This document shows, piece after piece, positions 22,325 to 30,915 of a DNA stretch of 42,353 nucleotides. The notes below the pieces were generated by a model that worked only from the letters and a program-made list of their open reading frames with translations, had not been told where the DNA came from and ran no database searches. Positions within the stretch are counted from its first letter, which is position 1; every line of letters begins with the position of its first letter. A program made the position numbers and the translations under genes. Source of the DNA: Chloroflexota bacterium. GTDB lineage: Bacteria; Chloroflexota; UBA11872. The stretch spans positions 1 through 42,353 of the forward strand of contig JAPPNP010000024.1 in the NCBI GenBank assembly GCA_028873795.1. Reading direction: 5' to 3'.

Positions 22325-22963
22325 CGCTGCCCGGAATGTGGAACGGATCGCCTGCAGGTGGTGGATTCGCGCGAGGCGCCGGATGCCGTGCGCCGGCGTC
22401 GTGAGTGCAGCAACGGCCATCGCTTTACCACCTATGAACGGTGCGAAGTCTTCAGGTGCCCGCGCTGCTCGTCCACGGAGACGCGGGTCGAACGCACCGA
22501 TGTCAACGCGCGCGGCGTGGCGCGAACCCGCCGCTGCGGTCCCTGCGGCCTCATGTTCGGCACCGTTGAAGGATTGGATCGCCTCGACATCTCCGTAATC
22601 AAGGCGGACGGGCGACGCGAACCGTTCAGCGGCGGCAAGCTATTCGGCGCGGTGCGCGCGGCGTGTTCCAAGCGGCCCGTGGCGAGCGAGCGCCTGCTGG
22701 CGCTGGCCGACGGCATCGAGACCGAGCTGCGGGACACGGGGCAAACCGAGGTGCGGTCGGCCGTGCTCGCGGAGATGGTGCTCGAGCGGCTCCAACCGCT
22801 CGACGAGGTCGCCTCGGTGCGCTACGCCTCCAGCTACGTTGAGCCCGGCGGGGTCGAAGAGATGCTTGCGGTCATTCGCCAGACCCTGGACCGGCGCGAG
22901 CTGCAATCGATTCGCGAAACGAACCTGCCGCTCGTTGCCGAAGAGACGGAGTCGTCCGACTGA
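22322..22963 (+). CDS. nrdR: NrdR-type transcriptional repressor with a duplicated zinc ribbon
   Basis: About 213 residues, against about 150 for ordinary NrdR. NrdR represses ribonucleotide reductase genes by sensing ATP/dATP. The first ribbon has Cys3, Cys6, Cys29 and then His33 ('RRRRECSNGHRFTTYER'), where the canonical protein has a fourth Cys. An insertion of about 45 residues follows, with a second ribbon (Cys46, Cys49, Cys72, Cys75: 'RCPRCSSTETRVERTDVN', 'TRRCGPCGLMFG'). Both ribbons share the spacing C-x2-C-x22-C. The ATP-cone then starts at 'LDISVIKADGRREPFSGGKL' and includes 'AACSKRPVASERLLAL' and 'VRYASSYVE'. The reading frame must begin at CTG 22322 to keep the first CxxC. A GTG at 22358 would delete half of that ribbon. 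No nrd genes are in the window. Confidence 0.85.
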   Translation: MRCPECGTDRLQVVDSREAPDAVRRRRECSNGHRFTTYERCEVFRCPRCSSTETRVERTDVNARGVARTRRCGPCGLMFGTVEGLDRLDISVIKADGRREPFSGGKLFGAVRAACSKRPVASERLLALADGIETELRDTGQTEVRSAVLAEMVLERLQPLDEVASVRYASSYVEPGGVEEMLAVIRQTLDRRELQSIRETNLPLVAEETESSD

Positions 22964-22989
22964 CTCCGGGACCGGCGGCGGCGCGGCCG

Positions 22990-24144
22990 GTGCTTCCCGT
23001 CGGCGGGTTCGTGGCGCTCGGCGTCGCGCTGGCGCTGATCGGCCTGGTCGTTGGGCTGCGCCATGAGCTGCGACTGGCGGTGGACGTCGGCGCCGCGCTG
23101 GCATCGCTGATCCCCGGCGAGGACCAGTCGGAGACCGCCGAACCGAACGCGCGCGGCGTCCGCTACACCAGCAGCGGGGGCGATGAGATCCCCGCCGATC
23201 TCTATGCGCCGGCGGCGGGTGGCGCCGGCCCGGCGCTGATCTTGGTCAACGGCGTGGAGGTCACCGGACGGCGGCACCCGGTGCTGGCGGCGTTTGCGGA
23301 GTCGCTGGCACGTGCCGGATTCGTGGTGCTGGCGCCCGAGCAGCTGGGCAATGCGGCCTACCGGCTGGTCGATCGCGACCCGGACGCCCTGGTGGCGGGT
23401 TTCGAGTTTCTGCGGCGGCAGCCGGAGGTCAATCCCAAGCGCATCGCCTTCGTGGGCGTGTCAACCGGAGGGTCGCTGTCGCTGGTCGCGGCCGCCGACC
23501 CACGCATCGCCGACGACGTCGCGTTCGTCGCCACCATCGGCTCGTACTACAGCCTGGCGACCCTGCTGCAGGCTGCCACGACCGGAACCATCCTCGAAGA
23601 CGGCGGCCTTCGACCATTCACCCCGCACCGCTACGTCTGGGGCGTGGCGCGTAACACGTTGGTCAGCCATCTGCCCAACCCTGACGATCAGCGGCTGCTC
23701 TACGACCTCTTTCCCGGCAGGTCGCCCGAACCGGACCCCGACGCGCTGGCGCGCATCGACCTTGACGACCTCAGCGCGTCGGGTCGGGCCGTCTTCGAGC
23801 TCTTCGTCAACCGCGATCCGCGGCAGGCCTCCTATCGCATACGGCGGATGGAGGCGCACCTGCCGCTGAGTCTCGACGCGCTGTCGCCGGTGGGCGTGGC
23901 CGACGGGATCCAAACGCAGGTCCGCATGCTCCACGACCTGGGCGACACCTACATTCCGAGCAGCGAGTCCGAGCGCTTGCTGCGTCGGCTGGGCCCACGG
24001 CAGGCGCAGCTCACGCAAACCGACGTGCTCGAACACGCGCTCCTGGACGAGGTGCAGCTCTCGCCGGATTTTCTGCTGGGCACATTCGCGCCCGGCATGC
24101 TGAGCATGTTTGGGTTCACCTTCGCCGCGCTGCACGGTCTTTAG
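22990..24144 (+). CDS. Membrane-anchored alpha/beta hydrolase (dienelactone-hydrolase-like)
   Basis: 384 residues. A single hydrophobic segment near the N terminus (GFVALGVALALIGLVVGL) suggests a signal anchor or signal peptide. The catalytic domain follows after about residue 55. 'PALILVNGVEVTGRRHPVL', 'GFVVLAPEQLG' and 'RIAFVGVSTGGSLSL' give the nucleophile elbow (Ser158). 'MLHDLGDTYIPSSESERLL' supplies the acid (Asp319) and 'VLEHALLDE' the His (His349). The order fits serine hydrolases of the dienelactone/prolyl oligopeptidase-like group. Substrate unknown. It begins 26 nt after nrdR and may share its transcript. The GTG start at 22990 has no strong ribosome-binding site. Confidence 0.85.
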   Translation: MLPVGGFVALGVALALIGLVVGLRHELRLAVDVGAALASLIPGEDQSETAEPNARGVRYTSSGGDEIPADLYAPAAGGAGPALILVNGVEVTGRRHPVLAAFAESLARAGFVVLAPEQLGNAAYRLVDRDPDALVAGFEFLRRQPEVNPKRIAFVGVSTGGSLSLVAAADPRIADDVAFVATIGSYYSLATLLQAATTGTILEDGGLRPFTPHRYVWGVARNTLVSHLPNPDDQRLLYDLFPGRSPEPDPDALARIDLDDLSASGRAVFELFVNRDPRQASYRIRRMEAHLPLSLDALSPVGVADGIQTQVRMLHDLGDTYIPSSESERLLRRLGPRQAQLTQTDVLEHALLDEVQLSPDFLLGTFAPGMLSMFGFTFAALHGL

Positions 24145-24198
24145 GCCGATCGCCAGCGCGTGACGGTGCGCCCCGGTTTCCGACTGCCAATGCCGCGC

Positions 24199-24759
24199 CT
24201 ACGGTGAGGGTTGCTTGTCCTCCGCCGTCTCGCCGTTGGTGTCCGCGCTATCGGCGGCCGAGCTGGCTCCCGTCTGCGGCGCTCGCAGCAACAGTACGGC
24301 CGCGCCCACCGCGATCAGGACAACCGGCCAAAGGTTCAATAGCGTGCTACCGAAGCCCCACGGCGGAAGGCCAACCGCGAAGGCGTTCGAACCATGCCAT
24401 GCCCACGGGATGACGGTGAACGGGCTCCAGAACGGATCGAGTGTGACGCCCATCGTGCCGAGCAGCGCCAGCACGCCGACCGCGAGCACGACCGCGCCCG
24501 CGATCGCCCGCCAGTTGCCCGGCCGCGCCGGCCGGGCGGGAGGAATGCCTGCCTGTGCCGACTCATGGACCCGCGAGTAGGTCGGCGTGATGAGCCACAG
24601 CGCGAGATATACCGGCACCACGATCCCGCTTGCCAGCAACGTCGCGACCACCCACCCGATCCTGACCAAGGTCGGATCCCAACCAAAGCGTTCGGCCCAT
24701 CCGGCGGCAACGCCGCCCAGCATGCGGTCCGACTCGCTGCGGTATAGCCGCTGTTGCAT
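24199..24759 (-). CDS. PspC domain-containing membrane protein
   Basis: 186 residues. The N-terminal PspC domain is distinctive: 'RLYRSESDRMLGGVAAGWAE', then 'FGWDPTLVRIGWVVATLL' and 'VVPVYLALWLITP' (one transmembrane pair). Two further hydrophobic segments follow (AIAGAVVLAVGVLALLG and 'WPVVLIAVGAAVLLL'), and a polar tail ends it. PspC relatives take part in envelope stress responses, but stand-alone bacterial members are mostly uncharacterised. The ATG at 24759 is set by a strong GGGAGGAG 8 nt upstream. It is convergent with the hydrolase gene and divergent from the flavoenzyme gene. Confidence 0.9.
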   Translation of the reverse strand: MQQRLYRSESDRMLGGVAAGWAERFGWDPTLVRIGWVVATLLASGIVVPVYLALWLITPTYSRVHESAQAGIPPARPARPGNWRAIAGAVVLAVGVLALLGTMGVTLDPFWSPFTVIPWAWHGSNAFAVGLPPWGFGSTLLNLWPVVLIAVGAAVLLLRAPQTGASSAADSADTNGETAEDKQPSP

Positions 24760-24910
24760 CGGTGCTTCTCCTCCCGCAATTGATCGCTACCGATTCTCGA
24801 CCATGATAACGCCGCGCGGCTGGCCTTTATGAATCAAAGGCCCTACCTTCTGTGCACGTGACCAGGTCGCTGGTACTCGGCAGATCGATGCTGCGGGGAC
24901 TTCGCACGGC

Positions 24911-26014
24911 ATGAGCAACGACTTGCGAAACGTCGACGTCGCCATCGTCGGCGGTGGCATCGTGGGCTGCGCCGTGGCGCTGGCCGCGCGTCAGGCCGGG
25001 CTTTCGGCAGCCATCCTGGAGCGCGGACGCATCTGCGGCGAGGCGTCGTCCGTGGCGGCGGGGCTCATCTGCGGGCAGTACGACGCCGACGGAGGCACGC
25101 CGCTGGTGCGGCTGCGATTGGCGGGACGCGACGGATTTCCTGAATTCGCCGAGCTCCTGGAATCGCTTGGCGGCGCTTCGGTCGGCTATCTCCCGGGCCC
25201 GACCATGGGCGTCGCTCTGACGGACGACGAGCGCGAGCGACTTCTGACCCGCGTCGCCGCGCAGCGGGAGGCTGGCTTCGATGTCGAGTTCCTGGAACCG
25301 GACGAAGCACGCCGTCGCGAACCTGTGCTGGCGCCCGACGTCACCGGCGCCGCTCTCTACCCCGACGGGCAGGTCGACACGCACCGCTGGGCGCCCATCG
25401 TGCATCGCGCCCTCCTGGCCGCGGGCGTGGACGTGCACCAGGGCGCAGAGGTGGTTGCCCTTTCGGGTGGCGCCGACGCGGCGGTGCGGACCGTGCGCGG
25501 CACTGTCAGCGCGGACCACGTCGTGCTGGCCACGGGTCCCTGGGCGCGTGAGCTGCTCCCCTGGGTTCCGGTCGTCCCGTCCAAGGGACACATCATCACC
25601 TTCGAAGCGCCCAATATCCGCACGCGCCACGTCATCCACAGGCCCGCCGGCACGCTGAGCCAGCGGTCGGACGGACGCCTCATCTTCGGCGCCACCAAGG
25701 AGCGCGTGGGATTCGACCGGCGGGTGCGGGCCGGCGCCATCGAGTCGCTGCTCCGCGCCGCCGCGGCGGGAGTCCCCGGGCTGGCGGACGGAACGCTCAC
25801 GGGAATCCTGACGGGATTCCGTCCGGATTCCGAGGACGGTCTGCCCTTGATCGGGCGCGACTCCCGCACCGGCGTGATGCTGGCTACCGGGCACCACACC
25901 CACGGCGTCACCATGAGCTGGCTCACCGGGCAGATCATCGCCCGGTTGCTCGTCGGCAAGGATCCCGGCTACCCGATCGAGCCGTTCAGCCCCGATCGGT
26001 TCCGCGCCGACTAG
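24911..26014 (+). CDS. FAD-dependent oxidoreductase (DAO family, glycine oxidase/ThiO-like)
   Basis: 367 residues. The dinucleotide-binding loop 'VAIVGGGIVGCAVALAARQ' (GxGxxG at residues 14-19) is followed by 'ILERGRICGEASSVAAGLIC', the GG-doublet/ATG-like region of the DAO family. 'HRWAPIVHRALLAAGVDVHQ', 'VLATGPWARELLPW' and 'PSKGHIITFEAP' follow. The C-terminal FAD-contacting block is 'GFRPDSEDGLPLIGRD' and 'ATGHHTHGVTMSWLTGQII'. The pattern fits glycine oxidase or a related D-/secondary-amine oxidase. ThiO would supply thiazole synthesis, but no thi genes are near, so the substrate is open. ATG 24911 is just before the FAD loop. Confidence 0.88.
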   Translation: MSNDLRNVDVAIVGGGIVGCAVALAARQAGLSAAILERGRICGEASSVAAGLICGQYDADGGTPLVRLRLAGRDGFPEFAELLESLGGASVGYLPGPTMGVALTDDERERLLTRVAAQREAGFDVEFLEPDEARRREPVLAPDVTGAALYPDGQVDTHRWAPIVHRALLAAGVDVHQGAEVVALSGGADAAVRTVRGTVSADHVVLATGPWARELLPWVPVVPSKGHIITFEAPNIRTRHVIHRPAGTLSQRSDGRLIFGATKERVGFDRRVRAGAIESLLRAAAAGVPGLADGTLTGILTGFRPDSEDGLPLIGRDSRTGVMLATGHHTHGVTMSWLTGQIIARLLVGKDPGYPIEPFSPDRFRAD

Positions 26015-26029
26015 CTGACGCGGTCCGTC

Positions 26030-27775
26030 CTAGCGATGCGGTGACCAGCGCCGCGGCTTCGGTTGGCCTAGCCACGCCGTCAAGGTCTCCGACGTCATGG
26101 TGTTGAGCACATCGCCGGCGGTGAGCCACGCGCGGCGGGCGGTGGCGACGCCGTAGCGTATGTAGGCCATGCTCTCGGGGCGGTGGGCGTCGGAATTGAT
26201 GGTGATCGGCACTCCCAGCTCCTTGGCGCGGCGCGCCATCACGTCGTCAAGGTCGAGGCGCTCCGGCGACGCGTTGATCTCCATGGCCGTCCCGGTCTCG
26301 GCGGCGGCGGTGAGCACCGCGTCCAGGTCGAACTCGTAGCCGTCGCGATAGCCGAGCATGCGCCCCGTGGGATGGCCGATCACATCCACGTGCGGGTTGT
26401 GAATCGCCGTGATCAGCCGCGCGGTCATGGTCTCGCGCGGTTGATTGAAGTTGCTGTGGATCGATGCCACCACGACGTCCAGATCGGCCAACAACGGGTC
26501 GTCGTAGTCCAGGCCGCCGTCGCTCAGAATCTCGACCTCGCTCCCGTGCAGCACCCGGATCTCCGGAGCGTCGGTCCGCGCCTGCTCGATTTCCGCCCGC
26601 TGCGCCCGAATACGCTCCGGCGACAACCCATTCGCGACCTGCAGGCTGCCCGAATGGTCGGTGATGCCGATGTAGTCGTATCCCGCGGCTTGCGCCGCCG
26701 CGGCCATGTCGGCGACGGACGCCGCGCCATCGCTCCAGAGCGAATGTCCGTGGAATTCGCCGCGAATGTCCGATAGCTCGATCAGGTCGGGCAGTGCGCC
26801 GTCGGCGGCGGCGGCAATCTCGCCGCGGCTCTCACGCAGCTCGGGGGGAATCACGGGCAGCCCGAGGGCCGCATAGACATCGGCCTCGCCGGGCGCGGGC
26901 CGGCGAACCTGCGTCTCGACCTCGTCCAGCCCCCACTCGTTCAGCGACAGGCCCAGGGCCAGCGCCCGATGCCGCAGCTCGATGTTGTGCTCCTTGGATC
27001 CGGTGAAGTACACGAGGGCCGCGCCGTAGCTGGCGGGCGGCACCACGAGCAGATCGACCTGGAGATTGTTCGCCACCAGCACGCGGGACTTCGACGATCC
27101 CGATGCCAGCACCTCGACGATCGCCTCGTGGTCGAGGAAGTGCCGCATCACCGGGTCCGGGTCGTCGGCGGCAGCCAGGATGTCGACGTCGCCGATGGTC
27201 TCGCGCATCCGGCGCAGGCTGCCGGCGTAGGTCGCCGCGCCGACTCCGGGCGCCCGGCGCACGTGGGCGGCCAGGTGCTCCGCGAGCGGCAACACGTCGC
27301 CCAGCAGGTGACGCGCGGTTCGCTCGCGGAACCGCTGCAGCTCGCGCAGGAGACGTTCCTGGCGCTTGGCGCCGATGCTGCGCACCTTCGCCAGCTCGTT
27401 GGCTTGCGCCGCCGCTTCCAGCTCGTCGATGCTCGTGATCTGCTGCTTGGTATAGAGCGTGGCCACCGTCTTCGGGCCGAGGCCGGGCACGCGCAGCATG
27501 TCGAAGACGCCGGGCGGAATCTCCGCGCGCATCTCGTCGTACTCCGCGACTCGTCCCGTGGTGACGAGTTCGCGCAGAAAGCCCGCGATGCCCTTCCCGA
27601 TGCCTGGCACCGACTCCAGCGTGTCGCTCGCGACCAGCTCGCCAAGATCGACGGTCAGCCCGTCCACCCGGCGAGATGCGGTGCGAAACGCCCGCACGCG
27701 GAACTGATTGGCGCCGCGGATCTCCAGCACGTCCGCGAAGGCCTCCAGCAGGTCCGCCGCATCTTTGTTCGTCAT
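26030..27775 (-). CDS. polX: DNA polymerase X family protein with PHP domain
   Basis: 581 residues, a full-length bacterial PolX involved in base-excision repair and end processing. The N-terminal helix-hairpin-helix 8-kDa region ('FRVRAFRTASRRVDGL', 'LESVPGIGKGIAGFL', 'LRVPGLGPKTVATLYTK') leads to the polymerase nucleotidyltransferase motif 'YAGSLRRMRETIGDVDIL' with a further Asp in 'NNLQVDLLVVP'. 'YFTGSKEHNIELRHRAL' and 'LNEWGL' follow. The PHP phosphoesterase domain starts near residue 340 with 'EFHGHSLWSDGAASVADMA', then 'YIGITDHSGSL', 'GSEVEILSDG', 'VVASIHSNF', 'VIGHPTGRM', 'EINASPERLDL' and 'INSDAH', which bring the metal-binding His/Asp set. ATG 27775 is the family start. It is divergent from the secreted protease gene. 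Confidence 0.96.
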   Translation of the reverse strand: MTNKDAADLLEAFADVLEIRGANQFRVRAFRTASRRVDGLTVDLGELVASDTLESVPGIGKGIAGFLRELVTTGRVAEYDEMRAEIPPGVFDMLRVPGLGPKTVATLYTKQQITSIDELEAAAQANELAKVRSIGAKRQERLLRELQRFRERTARHLLGDVLPLAEHLAAHVRRAPGVGAATYAGSLRRMRETIGDVDILAAADDPDPVMRHFLDHEAIVEVLASGSSKSRVLVANNLQVDLLVVPPASYGAALVYFTGSKEHNIELRHRALALGLSLNEWGLDEVETQVRRPAPGEADVYAALGLPVIPPELRESRGEIAAAADGALPDLIELSDIRGEFHGHSLWSDGAASVADMAAAAQAAGYDYIGITDHSGSLQVANGLSPERIRAQRAEIEQARTDAPEIRVLHGSEVEILSDGGLDYDDPLLADLDVVVASIHSNFNQPRETMTARLITAIHNPHVDVIGHPTGRMLGYRDGYEFDLDAVLTAAAETGTAMEINASPERLDLDDVMARRAKELGVPITINSDAHRPESMAYIRYGVATARRAWLTAGDVLNTMTSETLTAWLGQPKPRRWSPHR

Positions 27776-27991
27776 GCTCGGTCGCGCCTCTCGAACGCCC
27801 AAACGCGGGCGGTTCCGGCAACTGCGGTGGCCACGCATTCTCACCGAAATTTCGCCAAGGCGCGCATTTGCGCGCGACGCCGAGACGCTCGACATTGGCG
27901 GACTGCCGCGCCATGCTGGGCGGCGACTTCGCGGGGTCTGAGGAACGGCGCTATTCCACGTCCGATCGACGCGTCGCGGGCGGTCGCGCTA

Positions 27992-29935
27992 ATGCCTCTG
28001 GCGCGAGTTCTCGCATTGGCCATGCTGGCCGTCGTCTGGGCCGCGCCGTCGCCGGCGTTCGCGGCTGAATCCGGATTCGCGACCGCACAGGTTTCCGCCG
28101 TCGCGTACTTCCCGGAGCTCGAGCACAACGTGGCCGACGTTGCCGGAACGTTTGCCGACGGCGTGCCTTTCCGGGCGCGCTTTCTGCGGCACTTCGAGCG
28201 AACCGGCGGCGTGGAACGCTGGGGCTTCCCGACGTCGACCGTCTTCGAGGAAATGCCCGGCACGCTGACGCAGTACTACCAGCGCGGCGTGGTGGACTGG
28301 CGGCCGCCGGAGGAAGGCGGCGCCCACATATTCCTCCGTCGTCTCGCGTGGGACTACGTCGGCGGCGGGATGAGCGGTTCGGAGGATCAGGGCGTGGAGC
28401 CGGACCTCACCAATCCCAACGCCGGCGCGGCGCTCGGTCCCTGGGGCCACAAGGTCTCGAACCTGTCGGTGGAAGGCGAGAGCATCGGATTCGCCGATTT
28501 CTTCAGCCGCTTCGGCGGCGTTGATTCGTTTGGCTATCCGAAGACCGATGCGCGACGGGACAACCACCCACGGGCCGTGCTGCACGACCCGACCCGGCCC
28601 GTCGACGACCGCATTCGCCAGTACTTCCAGGCGGCAGTGCTCGAATACCACCCGGAATCTCCCGGCTCGCCGGTAAAGCTGCGCCTGCTTGGGGACACCG
28701 TCCGCGATAGCACATATCCCCATGGCAGTTGGCGGCAGTACCTGGCGTTCGCTCCTGAATCGCCATTGGCGCCAGGCGATCGCCTGGAACTGGGTCTGGA
28801 ATCTCGCCGCGGCCCGCGCGGCCCGACCGTGGCCGATGCGGCGGAGTTTCTTCAGCTGTCCCTGCTGCGCGTGCAGACCGATCAGGGCTGCGGGTCGGCC
28901 TTTTTCGTCACCGCCGACGGCTATGCCGTCTCGAACTGGCACGTAGTTCGAGACGCCCGCGTCATCGTCGTGTCGAGCCCGACGGGCTACGTAGCGGAAG
29001 CGGAGATCGTCGCGGGTGACGCAGATCGCGACATGGCGTTGCTGAAGGTCCCGGACGAGGGTCATGTCCCGGTAACCTGGGGCGACTCCGACAGCCTGCA
29101 GTCGGGCGACGAGCTGGTGGCGCTGGGCTACGGCGTGACCCTGGTCCACGACGGCGCCAACTGTCCGCTGTTGCCGACGGTGACGACAGGCGTCCTGTCC
29201 AATCGCGTCATGAACGAAGGGATCAGCTACCTCCAGACCGATGCCGCTCTCAACCCAGGAAGCAGCGGCGGGCCCGTCGCGACGACGGCTGCGCACGTCA
29301 TCGGCATGACCGTGGCCGGGTTCACCGAACTTCAAAACACGAACTTCGTCATTCCCGGTTCCGAAGTGCGCGCATTGGTCGATGCCTGGCTCGACGACAT
29401 CCGCGTTGGCGAAGCGCCGCCGGAGATTCCGCCGCCGGGTGAACCGGAGATGCTGCTCAGGAGCCGACGGGTCCGCTGCGACGGATTCGGCGGATCCGAT
29501 CTGGAGACCGAGAGCTACAACTTCGCCGTGCGCACGACGATCGAGAAGTTTGGCGACGCCGTGGCCGTGATCACCTTCAACGACCGCTTTGACGAGAGTT
29601 TCCGCAGCCGAGACACGCTGTACCTTGGGCCCCACATTTGGAATGGTGAACGCTCGCTGTTCACGTGGGCTCGGGTGACCGACGGCGAGCTTCAGGTCGT
29701 CGCGGACGACGAAAACCTGGCGATTCCCGCAGATTCAGCGCCGTACACGGTGATTCTGGTATATGACGCCGGATCGGTTCAGCTCTTTATCGACGAGGAG
29801 GAACGCTACGTCGAGGACGGCTTGGAATACGAATACCCGAAGCTCTCGCTGGGTTGCACGGGATTGGTTGATCCGGGTCGCGACTACGTCGTGTTCTCGA
29901 GAGTCCGGGTCGTGGGCGTGCCACTTCCGGCATGA
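27992..29935 (+). CDS. Secreted trypsin-like serine protease with N-terminal GG-F-G-P repeats and C-terminal beta domain
   Basis: 647 residues. 'MPLARVLALAMLAVVWAAPS' and the following PAFA-A form a classic signal peptide. Two homologous modules follow at about 60-125 and 170-245: 'FRARFLRHFERTGGVERWGF' with 'LTQYYQRGVVDWRP', and 'IGFADFFSRFGGVDSFGYPK' with 'IRQYFQAAVLEYHPES'. These resemble LGFP-type repeats of secreted proteins. The S1C-like protease domain has His317 (NWHVV), Asp347 (DRDMALLKV) and Ser425 (LNPGSSGGPV), so the triad is complete. The last 150 residues are beta-rich ('VRTTIEKFGDAVAVITFNDR', 'PYTVILVYDAGSVQLFIDEE'), likely a ligand-binding sandwich. ATG 27992 precedes the signal peptide, without an obvious ribosome-binding site. 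Confidence 0.88.
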   Translation: MPLARVLALAMLAVVWAAPSPAFAAESGFATAQVSAVAYFPELEHNVADVAGTFADGVPFRARFLRHFERTGGVERWGFPTSTVFEEMPGTLTQYYQRGVVDWRPPEEGGAHIFLRRLAWDYVGGGMSGSEDQGVEPDLTNPNAGAALGPWGHKVSNLSVEGESIGFADFFSRFGGVDSFGYPKTDARRDNHPRAVLHDPTRPVDDRIRQYFQAAVLEYHPESPGSPVKLRLLGDTVRDSTYPHGSWRQYLAFAPESPLAPGDRLELGLESRRGPRGPTVADAAEFLQLSLLRVQTDQGCGSAFFVTADGYAVSNWHVVRDARVIVVSSPTGYVAEAEIVAGDADRDMALLKVPDEGHVPVTWGDSDSLQSGDELVALGYGVTLVHDGANCPLLPTVTTGVLSNRVMNEGISYLQTDAALNPGSSGGPVATTAAHVIGMTVAGFTELQNTNFVIPGSEVRALVDAWLDDIRVGEAPPEIPPPGEPEMLLRSRRVRCDGFGGSDLETESYNFAVRTTIEKFGDAVAVITFNDRFDESFRSRDTLYLGPHIWNGERSLFTWARVTDGELQVVADDENLAIPADSAPYTVILVYDAGSVQLFIDEEERYVEDGLEYEYPKLSLGCTGLVDPGRDYVVFSRVRVVGVPLPA

Positions 29936-30004
29936 GCAGACGGCTTTCACGCCCGCCGGACGGCGCGGTGCGGGCAACGTTCGAACAAGGGAGGCGATGA
30001 CCCG

Positions 30005-30853
30005 ATGATGAAACTCTGCTTGCTATCGCTCTCGTTCAAGCGCTCGTTTGCCGCGGGCGCGATGGACGTCTGGTCGTTCCTCGACGTGGCCAGGGACTTT
30101 GGCTTCGACGGCGTCGATCTCTACGCCGGTGCATTGCCGTCGGACGACCACCGCGCGCTCGACGACGTGGCGCGCGCCTGCCTCCGCCGTGGGCTCTCGA
30201 TCCCATGCGTCTCGATTGGCAACACCTACGCCGGACCGGAAAAGCACCTGCACGAGCAGGTCGCCATGACCCACCGCTGGATCCGCGCCGCGGCTCGCCT
30301 GAAGGCGCCGCAGGTTCGGGTCTTCGCCGGCACTCCCGAGCCGGGCGACGAGGCGGCCGCCTGGACACGCTGTGTCGCGGCGTTGCGGCAATCGGCGGCG
30401 TTCGGCGCCGAGTTGGGCGTGCGGGTGAGTCTGCAAAACCACAACCACCGGCAGATTGCACGCACCGGAGCAGACGTCGAGCGCATGCTGCGGGACGTCG
30501 CTCATCAAAACATGGGGCACGTGCTGGACTGCGGACAATACGCCGGATCGCCCGGCGCCAGCGGCTACGCCGATGACCCCGATCGCGCCGCCTACGACTA
30601 TCTCGCCAGCATCGAGCGGACGGCTCCCTCGGCCACCCATGTACGCGCCAAGATCTACGAGATGCGCGACGGCCGCGAAACCAGCCTGGACTACGAGCGC
30701 ATCTTCCGCGCGCTGCGGGAGGTGGCTTACAACGGCTGGGTGAGCCTGGTGTACGAGGGCCAGGGCGACGAGCGCGCCGACATCGCCGCCGCCATTCCGA
30801 TGCTGCGCCGGTTCATCGGCGAGTACTCGACGCCCGCCGCGCCGCCGGCGTGA
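30005..30853 (+). CDS. Sugar phosphate isomerase/epimerase (xylose isomerase-like TIM barrel)
   Basis: 282 residues. The barrel opens with 'LCLLSLSFKRSF' and 'DFGFDGVDLYAG'. It continues with 'PCVSIGNTYAGPE', 'KAPQVRVFAGTPEPGDE', 'LGVRVSLQNHNHRQI' and 'MGHVLDCGQYAGSP', and ends with 'HVRAKIYEM' and 'GWVSLVYEGQGDERADI'. The His, Asp and Glu residues in these strands are the usual metal-binding set of AP-endonuclease-2-family isomerases. The exact sugar is unknown. A GGGAGG lies about 9 nt before ATG 30005. It is followed 62 nt later by a 3-hydroxyacyl-CoA dehydrogenase gene in the same direction, so a shared catabolic operon is plausible. Confidence 0.88.
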   Translation: MMKLCLLSLSFKRSFAAGAMDVWSFLDVARDFGFDGVDLYAGALPSDDHRALDDVARACLRRGLSIPCVSIGNTYAGPEKHLHEQVAMTHRWIRAAARLKAPQVRVFAGTPEPGDEAAAWTRCVAALRQSAAFGAELGVRVSLQNHNHRQIARTGADVERMLRDVAHQNMGHVLDCGQYAGSPGASGYADDPDRAAYDYLASIERTAPSATHVRAKIYEMRDGRETSLDYERIFRALREVAYNGWVSLVYEGQGDERADIAAAIPMLRRFIGEYSTPAAPPA

Positions 30854-30915
30854 GCCCCGAGCGGCTGCCGCTCTAGTAGCATGGCGCGCGCAATCGCAGG
30901 GAGCGGGAATCTCGA

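Noticed and set aside
26969-27991. A 341-residue N-terminal extension of the secreted protease
   Set aside because: It would run antisense across polX and precede a clear signal peptide. ATG 27992 matches the exported protein.
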